NCBI GenBank assembly: GCA_026391835.1 | Contig: JAPLDF010000044.1 | Location: 1-44,171 of the forward strand | Direction: 5' to 3' | DNA length: 44,171 nucleotides | From: Bacteroidota bacterium | GTDB lineage: Bacteria; Bacteroidota; Bacteroidia; Bacteroidales; FEN-979 | In this document: positions 1 through 6,781 of the stretch, in pieces | Layout: each line of letters begins with the position of its first letter | Numbering within the stretch: position 1 is the stretch's first letter | Notes under the pieces: generated by a model | Database searches by the model: none | The model's input: only the letters and a program-made list of their open reading frames with translations | What the model was told of the DNA's origin: nothing | Position numbers and translations under genes: made by a program

Positions 1-2
1 CC

Positions 3-122
3 GGCCAGTTCAAGACTATCTTCGCCGCCGAGAACTTTGCCGTCCTGAGATCCATTATTGAAACAGCCATCAAAAACAAACAAGATGTGCTGAAAGCCCT
101 GAATGTAATCGCGCATTATTAG
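3..122 (+). CDS. Transposase C-terminal end, IS66-like (cut by window edge)
   Basis: Only the last 39 codons are present because the window starts inside the gene. The reading frame ends in FAVLRSIIETAIKNKQDVL followed by KALNVIAHY and TAG. An aromatic-A-x-L-R-S-x-I-x-T-A pattern just before the stop resembles the C-terminal helix of IS66-family transposases (family knowledge, from memory). Downstream, TTAC at 136-139 would match the usual 3' terminus of IS66 elements, which places a possible right end of the insertion sequence about 17 bases after the stop. The frame of the next gene is different and has no start codon, as expected if the element interrupts it. Another transposase family cannot be excluded. 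Confidence 0.42.
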   Translation, partial: GQFKTIFAAENFAVLRSIIETAIKNKQDVLKALNVIAHY

Positions 123-124
123 TA

Positions 125-538
125 GGACTGATTAGTTACCATGAATTAATTCATGTTGAACAAATTAGGAATCTTTCTGAGGATGGTTTTGCTGCTCAAT
201 ATGGTGTAGAATATTCACAATATGGATACAAAAAGATGCCCCTAGAGAAATATGCATATAATTTTGTCTCGAATATTCCTTTTAACCCTTCTTACTACTT
301 GAATAATAATTCTGATGTAAATAATTCTGTTAATGGCTCTTATATGAAGGCATTTGCTCATTGGTTGGATGATGGAATTATGGAGGGCAGGGATAGTACT
401 AATTATTTTAATTCTGTTAAGTATTTGGGAAACCCTCAAAATGGAGATTTATTAGCGGCATTTGGGCCTGGTAATTATAAAGCTGGAGTACTTCATTGGA
501 TTCAATTTGGTAAGGCTGAGGGCAGAAAGGGTAATTAA
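125..538 (+). pseudogene. Decapitated protein: HELIH motif plus two C-terminal repeats
   Basis: The frame is open from about 62 to 538, but the first ATG is at 236, inside a recognisable domain, so the 5' part of the gene is missing. Upstream of that ATG it reads SYHELIHVEQ (140-163), a classic HExxH zinc-protease motif. Then come GYKKMPLEKYAY and two repeats of about 45 residues, each with a YL..N..D/GD.. core and an ending like HW...G..EGR. The order HExxH, Q, GY..xP.E..A resembles DUF4157-type metallopeptidase-like domains. The repeats resemble those of large secreted calcium-binding-type proteins. The segment is clearly more AT-rich than the genes after 5.8 kb, which suggests separate ancestry. 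Loss of the 5' part through insertion of the neighbouring transposase gene is an inference. Confidence 0.55.
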
Positions 539-837
539 GTTATCTTACCAATCGGGCAGGTAGCCGAGAAGGCTGGATAAAATGGTTAGATAATTTTTAC
601 TTCCAGCAATATGAGTTTCGGTATACAACATTGAACATTTTCATAAAGGTGGCACGATGCTGCAACCCTGCCTCGGTGATCGTCCAAAATCGCCCCTTTT
701 TGTTTGTGTACCTCTTCGATAAAAACGTTTTCCGGAATGAGTGTATCTCGTTGATCTGGAGCAGGGATAATTTTGCAGTCATAGGTTGATGGGTTTATAA
801 GGATTTAATTTATGCATTGATATGCACAACACGCAAT
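539..837. other. Spacer with no convincing gene
   Basis: AT-rich spacer between two gene remnants. A 61-codon minus-strand frame (782 to 597) exists, but a second minus-strand frame over the same bases reads equally protein-like, and neither matches a family I know. It may be decayed coding sequence. Confidence 0.4.
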
Positions 838-969
838 GATATAAAAGATTCACTGCGTTGGGATTTAACCAAGTTGCTCTATAAAAACGGCTATCCCCCG
901 CAGCAGGAAGAAGAAGTTTTTTCTCAAGTATTAGAGCAGGCAGAGAATTTTAAGAAATATCTTGACTAA
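838..969 (+). pseudogene. HsdR (type I restriction subunit) C-terminal remnant
   Basis: The frame closes upstream at 787-789 and no start codon fits. It translates to DIKDSLRWDLTKLLYKNGYP followed by PQQEEEVFSQVLEQAENF and KKYLD, then TAA at 967-969. This is the C-terminal tail typical of type I restriction endonuclease R subunits: an (R/L)..L..LL.K.GYPP segment and a helix ending VLEQAE. Only about 45 of the roughly 1,000 residues expected for HsdR remain, and no hsdM or hsdS lies nearby, so this is a fossil of a lost restriction system. Identification rests on motif memory, not a database match. Confidence 0.6.
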
Positions 970-1459
970 TTAACCTCGAAATTCCCGCAAAATTACCTGC
1001 GAAAAATCCGCTTCGCTATAAAACTGTCAAGGGCAGCCGGTGAAAAACCGGCGCCTTTCATGGCTATTCACCCCGGGTCCCCGGGATGACACAGCCCCTT
1101 GCCATTATTTATTTTTCTCGGTATAGCTCCCTGGCTAAAATTTCAAGTTTAGCCAGGTGGGCCTGAAATCCTTCTGCATGACCATTACCGGGAAGAAATA
1201 AATGATGTCAACGCGTGTTGATCAGATTGCCTTCCAATCTGAATACAAAGAAAGCGGCAGTTCGGCATTCTCACAGCGGCCGATACCTGATCCCTGCGGG
1301 ATCATTCCCTTTCAGGGATGAAGGATTTGCGTATTCAGAAAAAAGTTATTAACAATTCCACCACCTTTTGAATTTTTCCTGATTAAGCTTCACGAGGCAA
1401 AGGAAAAACCGGGTTCCCGGGCCCGGCCATAAAAAACACCTCCTCAAAAAGTGAGTTTT
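970..1459. repeat. Palindrome-rich spacer (REP-like hairpins)
   Basis: No gene was found in about 490 bases. Several perfect short hairpins stand in a row: GCCGGT-GAAAA-ACCGGC (1036-1052), a CCCGGG-rich palindrome near 1070-1085, TCAGATTG-CCTTC-CAATCTGA (1222-1242), GATCCC-TGC-GGGATC (1289-1303) and TCCCT-TTC-AGGGA (1306-1318). Stems differ in sequence but share short loops. None has a T-tract, so they are not ordinary terminators. Confidence 0.6.
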
Positions 1460-2395
1460 ATGTCAAACGCTGGTTCCTTCACACATATCGCCAATCAACT
1501 CATTAAAGAATTATCAGATGCATCACGGTTCGTTGTTGAGGTCCGGCTCCCGGAAGGAAGCAGAAGGCAATGTAAAACCGGTCCGATTGAGATTATTTCG
1601 GTAAATGGCTGTACCACTGTCAATTCCTTTTCCCATTACGTTGGCGACCTCACCACCCGTTTACTGGAGGATAATCGTGAATATTTGTCAGCATTGCCGG
1701 ATGCAGAGCGGGGCTATTTTCTGGATCAACTGATCCCCGGCATACGGAGTTTATGCAAGGTGGTATTGCCCGAATACCTTTCTTATGAAAATCAAGGAAG
1801 AACCAGGCAAAATGTGCAGCTCAGAAAGGGTTTAAAAAGCTCGTTACACAGGGGTCCCCGAAGATGCCATCCTCAGGGCCAATTGCCGGTTCGCTGGTAT
1901 TTCAGAAGTATTACAGTGGTTATCAATGGTCCCTGTGGCATATCAAAGTCAACTGGAATCAAAAAAGATATCGAAAATGCCGTGATCGACCAGGCATGGA
2001 AATTCAGTACTGCATGGAGCCTGCGCTTATGTTATATGAAACAGATGTTGGAGGAAATAAAAAAAATTATTGATTGGATGCCGGTGAACAATTTACCGGT
2101 CCCGGGTATCCAGGTTCCGAACTCAAAATTACCTGTTATGATAACCCGTGATGTGCTGGCAGCATATTTCAGGATTTTGAAGGAAACCGGCATGTTTGGA
2201 AATACGCCATCCGGGGAGATCTGCAAAATGATCGTATCGAATTTTAGCACAAAAGGAAACAGCGATCTCAAACTCAAACGCCTGCGAAATGTGTTTGATG
2301 TTCCTACTGAATTTGGACTCCAATGCTGCTCAGACTTTTTCAGGACTGAACTTGAACTGGTTGAGAAACTGATGCTCCGTTATCATCATTCCTGA
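1460..2395 (+). CDS. Hypothetical protein, possibly frameshifted in the middle
   Basis: I chose the ATG at 1460 over a GTG three codons upstream; about 311 codons. The N-terminal third (QLIKELSDASRF to LPEYLSYE) and the C-terminal third (RDVLAAYFRILKETGMFG to RLRNVF) read like real protein. The C-terminal part resembles the small helical domain of many Bacteroidota hypothetical proteins from mobile regions (RteC-like neighbourhoods). The middle (about 1810-1980) is low in hydrophobic pattern, while another plus frame over the same bases reads VPEDAILRANCRFAGISEVL, which looks more natural. Two compensating indels would explain this, in which case the gene is a pseudogene that happens to stay open. 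Function is unknown. Confidence 0.45.
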   Translation: MSNAGSFTHIANQLIKELSDASRFVVEVRLPEGSRRQCKTGPIEIISVNGCTTVNSFSHYVGDLTTRLLEDNREYLSALPDAERGYFLDQLIPGIRSLCKVVLPEYLSYENQGRTRQNVQLRKGLKSSLHRGPRRCHPQGQLPVRWYFRSITVVINGPCGISKSTGIKKDIENAVIDQAWKFSTAWSLRLCYMKQMLEEIKKIIDWMPVNNLPVPGIQVPNSKLPVMITRDVLAAYFRILKETGMFGNTPSGEICKMIVSNFSTKGNSDLKLKRLRNVFDVPTEFGLQCCSDFFRTELELVEKLMLRYHHS

Positions 2396-2493
2396 ATTGT
2401 TCCTCCTTCCTTATTGGTTTTGATATCTGCGGCAGGTACCGTAAAGGGACCATAATGGTTTGAAAGAGGTTACATAGAGGTACCGAACCGGGC

Positions 2494-2584
2494 CAGCTGA
2501 TATACAACCCATATAGCGCTGATATACAAACTATATCCATTTAGTATAGCGCGGATATAGCGTTGATACGGAACGGATATAGCG
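2494..2584. repeat. Cluster of GATATAC and TATAGCG short repeats
   Basis: Within about 90 bases GCTGATATACAA occurs twice (near 2495 and 2518), and a TATAGCG core occurs four times, at about 2512, 2545, 2556 and 2578, mostly preceded by A or GA. Spacing is irregular. The cluster is iteron-like in appearance, but no replication gene is nearby. It could equally be an operator cluster or slippage product upstream of the next two small genes. Confidence 0.6.
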
Positions 2585-2603
2585 CCAACCCGAAATTGGC
2601 ACA

Positions 2604-2617
2604 GGGGGGTACCCCCC
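2604..2617. repeat. Perfect G6-TA-C6 palindrome
   Basis: GGGGGGTACCCCCC is a 14-base perfect palindrome, 33 bases upstream of a -7 box. It has no loop and no T-tract, so an operator or a cruciform is more likely than a terminator. Confidence 0.7.
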
Positions 2618-2649
2618 TTTACCCCTTGAATTGCCCCCTTCCGGTATAT

Positions 2650-2657
2650 TAATTTTG
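2650..2657 (+). promoter_or_regulatory. Promoter -7 box TAATTTTG
   Basis: It matches the Bacteroidota -7 consensus TAnnTTTG and has a TTG at 2626-2628, 21 bases upstream. It would give a leader of about 30 nt for the small membrane protein gene at 2695. Confidence 0.6.
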
Positions 2658-2694
2658 CTTCATCAGTTTTTCACAACACGCAACAAACGAACAT

Positions 2695-2964
2695 ATGAAA
2701 ACAAAAATTACGATTTTCGGACTTCCCCTCGCTCATTTCATGAGCCTGTCGACCCTTACCGCAGGATTTGTTTCGATCTGGATACACCTGGAGATTCGCA
2801 TTGCCCAGATCGAAGTGGACATCACCAACCTGAAACAGGAGATGACCTTGCATAAGTCGGAGAATATCCGGGATTTTGAAAATCTCCGAAACGACCTTCG
2901 GAACGATAACAAAGAGATCATCAGGAAGGTGGACGAGATCCAGATCTTTCTGAGGAAACGATAA
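2695..2964 (+). CDS. Small membrane-anchored coiled-coil protein
   Basis: An 89-residue protein of unknown function. Residues about 8-30 (LPLAHFMSLSTLTAGFVSIW) form one hydrophobic segment. Residues 31-89 are a charged helix with heptad-like spacing (IEVDITNLKQEM, then KSENIRDFENLRNDLRND), ending in RKR. It is probably an inner-membrane anchor with a cytoplasmic coiled coil. It has its own promoter and sits 67 bases before the next gene in the same direction, so the two are probably co-transcribed. Small phage holin-associated or conjugation proteins can look like this, but nothing in the sequence proves that. Confidence 0.6.
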   Translation: MKTKITIFGLPLAHFMSLSTLTAGFVSIWIHLEIRIAQIEVDITNLKQEMTLHKSENIRDFENLRNDLRNDNKEIIRKVDEIQIFLRKR

Positions 2965-3031
2965 TCCTTACCCATTCATGGCCATGATTGAGTATTAATA
3001 AACCAAGTATTAACCTTTAAATTTTACGATT

Positions 3032-3595
3032 ATGTCAACATCAAAAACAAACCTGCTTACCCACGGCTTCCGGGGCAAAGTAGGAAATCAGTATGTCATG
3101 AAGAACCGGAATGGCAAGCAGATCATCGCCGCAAAGCCTGATGCTTCCACGAAGGCGTATTCTGAAGCCCAACTTGCGGCGCGCAAGCAGTTTGCAGAGG
3201 CAACCGCCTATGCAAAAGGGATTATGAAAAAACCCGAACTGAAAGCTGCCTATGCCGCCCGGGGAGAGGGTCATGTGTCCGCCTATGCGGCGGCGGTAAC
3301 CGACTTTTACAAGCTGCCCTGGATTTCCTCCATCGAAACCGAACGTTATTCGGGCAAGACAGGCGACATTGTAAACGTAAGCGCCGGCGATTATTTCAGA
3401 GTTGTTGAAGTGGCGGTAACCATTACCAATGCCGCGGGCCAGGAAATCGAGAGGGGCCAATGCGTGAAGAATGACGTAACCAACAAATGGGAGTATACGG
3501 CCACGGTCGAAAACCCAGACAAGGCAGGCACTACGATCAAAGCTTTTGTAAGGGACCTGCCCGATCACAGGGTCGAAGCATCGGTTGTTTTGTAG
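3032..3595 (+). CDS. Conserved-looking hypothetical protein (basic N-terminus, Ig-like C-terminus)
   Basis: 187 residues with no signal peptide. The N-terminal part (residues 9-60: THGFRGKVGNQYVMKNRNGK, then KPDASTKAYSEAQLAARKQF) matches a pattern I know from many Bacteroidota proteins of unknown function: a GKxG(N/D) start, then a K/RP segment, then S.AQL..R..F (DUF6266-like). A helical middle (AYAKGIMKKPELKAAYAA) leads to a beta-rich C-terminus with SGKTGDIVNVSAGDYFRVVE, likely an immunoglobulin-like fold. Such proteins often sit in accessory islands. A strong terminator follows 40 bases downstream, so this closes a two-gene unit. Confidence 0.7.
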   Translation: MSTSKTNLLTHGFRGKVGNQYVMKNRNGKQIIAAKPDASTKAYSEAQLAARKQFAEATAYAKGIMKKPELKAAYAARGEGHVSAYAAAVTDFYKLPWISSIETERYSGKTGDIVNVSAGDYFRVVEVAVTITNAAGQEIERGQCVKNDVTNKWEYTATVENPDKAGTTIKAFVRDLPDHRVEASVVL

Positions 3596-3635
3596 GCACT
3601 GTCATGCATCCAACCCTTTATTGGGATTATTTAGA

Positions 3636-3664
3636 AAACCACTCCTTGCGGGGTGGTTTTTTTT
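3636..3664 (+). terminator. Rho-independent terminator
   Basis: Ten-base stem AAACCACTCC / GGGGTGGTTT (one G-U pair) with loop TTGC, followed directly by a run of T to 3664. It ends the unit of the two small genes. Confidence 0.9.
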
Positions 3665-3681
3665 ATGAGTGTCGGAAGTGT

Positions 3682-3850
3682 CGGATTTCAGATTTCACAC
3701 CTCACATCTCGCATTCAAACAAACTAATCAAAACACCCTTCACTTTTATGCTAAAATCCTGATTTAACATAAAAAAGTCTGATACAATGGAAAATAAGGA
3801 CAGATGCGAATTCGGAAATCGGAAATGTGAAATCTGAAATCCGAAATGTC
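3682..3850. repeat. Paired-arm heptamer element (CnnATTT unit)
   Basis: The left arm 3682-3716 reads on the plus strand as five heptamers: CGGATTT CAGATTT CACACCT and so on. The right arm 3802-3850, read on the minus strand, has seven: GACATTT CGGATTT CAGATTT and so on. The cores at 3681-3699 and 3826-3844 are perfect 19-base inverted copies. It lies between convergent genes; the 85 bases between the arms show nothing else. Confidence 0.85.
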
Positions 3851-3874
3851 AGGGCAGGTTGATATTGATTGCTG

Positions 3875-5278
3875 TCAATTTTTACCAAACTTCCTGGCAA
3901 TGCTTGAATTTTCTGTTTTAACTTTTAAAATATAAAGCCCGGCCGGATATGCCGCTGTGTTCAATATGACCTTGTATTCGGAAGAATAAGCGGCAAACAT
4001 TATTTTTCCCTGTAAATCACAAACCTCAATGTCCTTGCCGGTACAGTCAAGATCTCTGAAATCAATCGTTAAGTTTGTTGTCACAGGGTTGGGATACAGA
4101 GACAATCCTGATTCCCGGGGTTCATTAAGCCCTGTAGGGAAATCATATTTCATCACTGTTGCCCTGCCGGAGTTTCCCTCATCCATATATGCCAGGTAAG
4201 GCGTATCGGACGGACTGAGGAGAAAGCTCGGGTAGTCGGGATACCCTTCAGAGAATCCTGCATTCCCGACTGAAATCCAGTTGGTTCCGTCAAATGTTTT
4301 AACACAGATTCCAGGGAAGGACGAGTCCCAGTATGAAATATAAAGTTGACCAAATGAACTGAAAGCGACACCCATTCTTGTAGCCCATCCCAGTGTGGAG
4401 CCAGGATCCCCGACACTGGTCCAGTTGGTCCCATCGAATTTCATTACCTTTATCTGGTGATAATTCGCAGCATCGTCAATGGCTACATAAGGTTGGCCAT
4501 CCAATGGACTGATTCCAAATCCTGCTTCATCTGTTTGGCCGGAAGTGAAACCAGGCGATCCGACATTCACCCAGTCTGTTCCATCAAACTTCATAACCGT
4601 TACGTCCCCGGTATTCCAAAAATCCTGGTATACCACAAAAGGGGTGCCTGAGGGGCTGAAGGCTATTCTTAAATCCAAACTTTCACCGGAGGAGAAGTCT
4701 GGTGATCCAACGTACACCCAGTTGGCCCCGTCAAATTTCATGACCGATGCTTTGTTGGAATTTATCACATCCATAAACGCAACATAGGCCTGGCCACTGA
4801 CAGGATTGAAGGCGAGGCTGGTATAAGCAGCAGGTCCGGGTGAAAAGCTTCCGTTACCAACATTGACCCAGTTGCTTCCGTCATATTTCATGACTTTGGC
4901 CTGAACCGTGCCCGAACAGCCGGCAGCAAAAGCCACGTAGGGCATATTGTCAACCGGACTGAAGGCAAGACTGGTATAACCTATGCTGTCAATTGTGAAT
5001 CCTGCGATTCCCACATTTACCCAGCGACTTCCGTCAAATCTCATAACGACCCCCGGACCCCTTGTTCCACATCCGACGGGTATGTCGGCAAATGCTACAA
5101 AAGGCTGACCATCTGCCGGATTAAAGGCAAGGCTTGTATAATAGGCTCCTTCCTGCGAGAAGCCGGAATTTCCGACATTTTGCCATGTATTATCCGATGA
5201 GGGAGATTTGTAACTGCTTTGCTGAGAGAATACAACGATTGGCAGGACCAACCATACGATAAAGATTGCTGTTTTCAT
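3875..5278 (-). CDS. Secreted seven-repeat propeller protein with T9SS sorting domain
   Basis: I start at the internal ATG at 5278 because it begins a clean signal peptide (MKTAIFIVWLVLPIVVFSQ); the 29 codons upstream start with TTG and add a charged leader. The mature part has exactly seven repeats of about 48 residues, each with (N/D)W..VG..GF, a SLAFSP-like strand, a G.P.VA(F/Y) strand and (V/K)MK(F/Y)DG. Seven such units suggest a seven-bladed beta-propeller. The last about 80 residues (SLYPNPVTTNLTIDF to YPAGLYILKVKTE) are a type A T9SS domain, so the protein is exported and cleaved or anchored at the surface. The binding target is unknown. A weak box TAACTTTA (minus strand, near 5395) could be the promoter. 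Confidence 0.88.
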   Translation of the reverse strand: MKTAIFIVWLVLPIVVFSQQSSYKSPSSDNTWQNVGNSGFSQEGAYYTSLAFNPADGQPFVAFADIPVGCGTRGPGVVMRFDGSRWVNVGIAGFTIDSIGYTSLAFSPVDNMPYVAFAAGCSGTVQAKVMKYDGSNWVNVGNGSFSPGPAAYTSLAFNPVSGQAYVAFMDVINSNKASVMKFDGANWVYVGSPDFSSGESLDLRIAFSPSGTPFVVYQDFWNTGDVTVMKFDGTDWVNVGSPGFTSGQTDEAGFGISPLDGQPYVAIDDAANYHQIKVMKFDGTNWTSVGDPGSTLGWATRMGVAFSSFGQLYISYWDSSFPGICVKTFDGTNWISVGNAGFSEGYPDYPSFLLSPSDTPYLAYMDEGNSGRATVMKYDFPTGLNEPRESGLSLYPNPVTTNLTIDFRDLDCTGKDIEVCDLQGKIMFAAYSSEYKVILNTAAYPAGLYILKVKTENSSIARKFGKN

Positions 5279-5867
5279 ATCATTTCGGTTTACGGGTGAA
5301 CTTTGATGTACGCTGACATTTCTTGCTAACCTCCAAATGGCGGCTATTTTTGACGATAGACGCAATAAAAAATGATACCTGAGCAGTAAAGTTACGCCAT
5401 AATTGCAAAATCAGATACACTCATTGTGATATTTATTTTTCGCATCTCCACTCAGGTAACCACTTTTTTATGTACCATTATTAGTATACATTGGAATCTG
5501 AATAAGCTCTTTTATTGAAAATATTGAGTAACGTGAATCATGGGTCCAATGAAGAACTATTTATTGCAGTCTGCTTCAGCTGACTGCTAAAGTGACAATT
5601 CTGCATCACAGGGGCTTTAGCCCCATTATTAGGAAACACATCAATGTGGCTAAAGCCGGATGGAGTGCATCAATCTTAAACAGTTGGCTAAAGCCAACTG
5701 CAATAGATGAAAGCTTTCAAGGTAAGTTTTTTTTCTTGTGTGATTGGTTTTAACCCTTGATTCACATGAGTAATCGGAATTATTCGAGGCGGAAACGGAA
5801 AAAAGCATGAAGGAAATGGATTAAGAAAAAAAACTAACTTTGTCTGAGGCTTATCAAAAACAAGGTC
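5279..5867. repeat. Long spacer with REP-like palindromes
   Basis: About 590 bases without a gene. Palindromes: GCAGTC...GACTGC (5566-5587), GGGGCTTTAGCCCC (5611-5624), a related half-site GTGGCTAAAGCCGG (5646-5659) and AGTTGGCTAAAGCCAACT (5682-5699). The last three share the core GGCTAAAGCC or its complement, so they are copies of one element in alternating orientation. The divergent promoters of the flanking genes also lie here. Confidence 0.7.
5835..5842 (+). promoter_or_regulatory. Promoter -7 box TAACTTTG
   Basis: Fits TAnnTTTG and lies 25 bases before the ATG of the SUMF1-domain gene, the usual distance for short Bacteroidota leaders. Confidence 0.6.
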
Positions 5868-6749
5868 ATGTTCATTCTTGCGAATGTTCAGGGAGGGTTG
5901 CAAGGTGCCCTGAAAAATGCCGTAATGTTATGTCTCTTTATCCTTTCCTGCCAACTTGTATCGGCGCAGGTGATCAGCCCCGGGATGGTGTTTGTGAAGG
6001 GCGGGGCATTCAGGATGGGCTCCTTGTCCGGGGGGGCGGATGAGAAGCCTGTGCATGAGGTGGTGCTCGATGATTTCTACATCGGCCGGTTTGAAGTCAC
6101 GCAATATGAGTGGAGACAGATCATGGGACGGGATACCAGCAAGTGCTATTTCGAGGGGTGCGACAGTTGCCCCGTTGAGCGTGTAAGCTGGTACAAGGTA
6201 CAGGAGTACATCGAAAGCCTGAATGCGAAAACAAAGATGAACTACCGGCTCCCGACCGAGGCGGAATGGGAGTTTGCCGCAAGGGGAGGGCTGTTTTCAA
6301 AGAATTACAAATACAGCGGAAGCAATACAGACAGTGCAGTGGCCTGGAAAGTCGGCAATTCCGATTCCAGGACCCATCCGGTTGGCCGGAAAAAACCGAA
6401 TGAACTAGGATTATATGACCTCACGGGCAACGTGTTCGAGTGGTGCGCCGACTGGTACGCTCCGGGATGGTACCAGGTTTCGCCTGCCGGGAACCCGGCC
6501 GGACCGGTGGAAGGTGTTTTCAAAATCATCCGCGGGGGAAGCTGGTTCCACGACCATGCAGGGCTGTGTGCAACCGACCGCGAAAGTGCCAATCCATCCT
6601 TCCGGTATGGATATGTGGGATTCCGGCTGTGCCGTTCGGCTGCAGATGCGAAGCAAAACCCGGGCAACACTGAAAAATCCGGGTTGCACGGGAAGGATTC
6701 TGTTGAAGCAAAGAAAAAGGCATTCTATAAAAAATTTATCGGTTTTTAA
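5868..6749 (+). CDS. SUMF1/FGE-sulfatase-domain secreted protein
   Basis: 293 residues. The N-terminus is either the ATG at 5868 (long n-region) or the ATG at 5925, which gives the tidy signal MLCLFILSCQLVSAQ. The promoter box favours 5868. The domain is a formylglycine-generating-enzyme-like fold: GMVFVKGGAFRMGS, the FEVTQYEW segment, YRLPTEAEWEFAARGG, GLYDLTGNVFEWCADWY, RGGSWF and GFRLCR in the usual order. The pair of cysteines that makes a true FGE active before the GFR motif is not seen; only one Cys (GLCATDRE) is present. It is therefore probably a structural or binding relative (as in many Bacteroidota lipoproteins and gliding proteins) and not a sulfatase activator. The next gene follows after 32 bases. 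Confidence 0.85.
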   Translation: MFILANVQGGLQGALKNAVMLCLFILSCQLVSAQVISPGMVFVKGGAFRMGSLSGGADEKPVHEVVLDDFYIGRFEVTQYEWRQIMGRDTSKCYFEGCDSCPVERVSWYKVQEYIESLNAKTKMNYRLPTEAEWEFAARGGLFSKNYKYSGSNTDSAVAWKVGNSDSRTHPVGRKKPNELGLYDLTGNVFEWCADWYAPGWYQVSPAGNPAGPVEGVFKIIRGGSWFHDHAGLCATDRESANPSFRYGYVGFRLCRSAADAKQNPGNTEKSGLHGKDSVEAKKKAFYKKFIGF

Positions 6750-6781
6750 TGATTTCGATTTTGTTGTACCAACCACGCATC

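Noticed and set aside
236-538. Intact 100-residue gene starting at the ATG at 236
   Set aside because: Protein-like sequence with an HExxH motif continues upstream in the same frame, so this ATG is internal to a truncated gene.
597-782. 61-codon minus-strand gene
   Set aside because: A second frame on the same strand looks equally coding-like, there is no family match and it lies among gene remnants. Kept only as a remark in the spacer entry.
2494-2584. Plasmid-type iteron origin
   Set aside because: Short repeats are present, but there is no Rep gene, no DnaA box and spacing is irregular.
3041-3568. Long antisense open frame opposite the gene at 3032-3595
   Set aside because: It has no signal or domain, and its composition follows from codon bias of the real gene. 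The same holds for other long antisense frames over the MscS, M13 and permease genes.
6749-6781. ATG overlapping the SUMF1 gene stop as start of the next gene
   Set aside because: The ATG at 6782 gives a standard signal peptide; the earlier start adds 11 residues that spoil it. Coupling through the overlap remains possible but is less likely.
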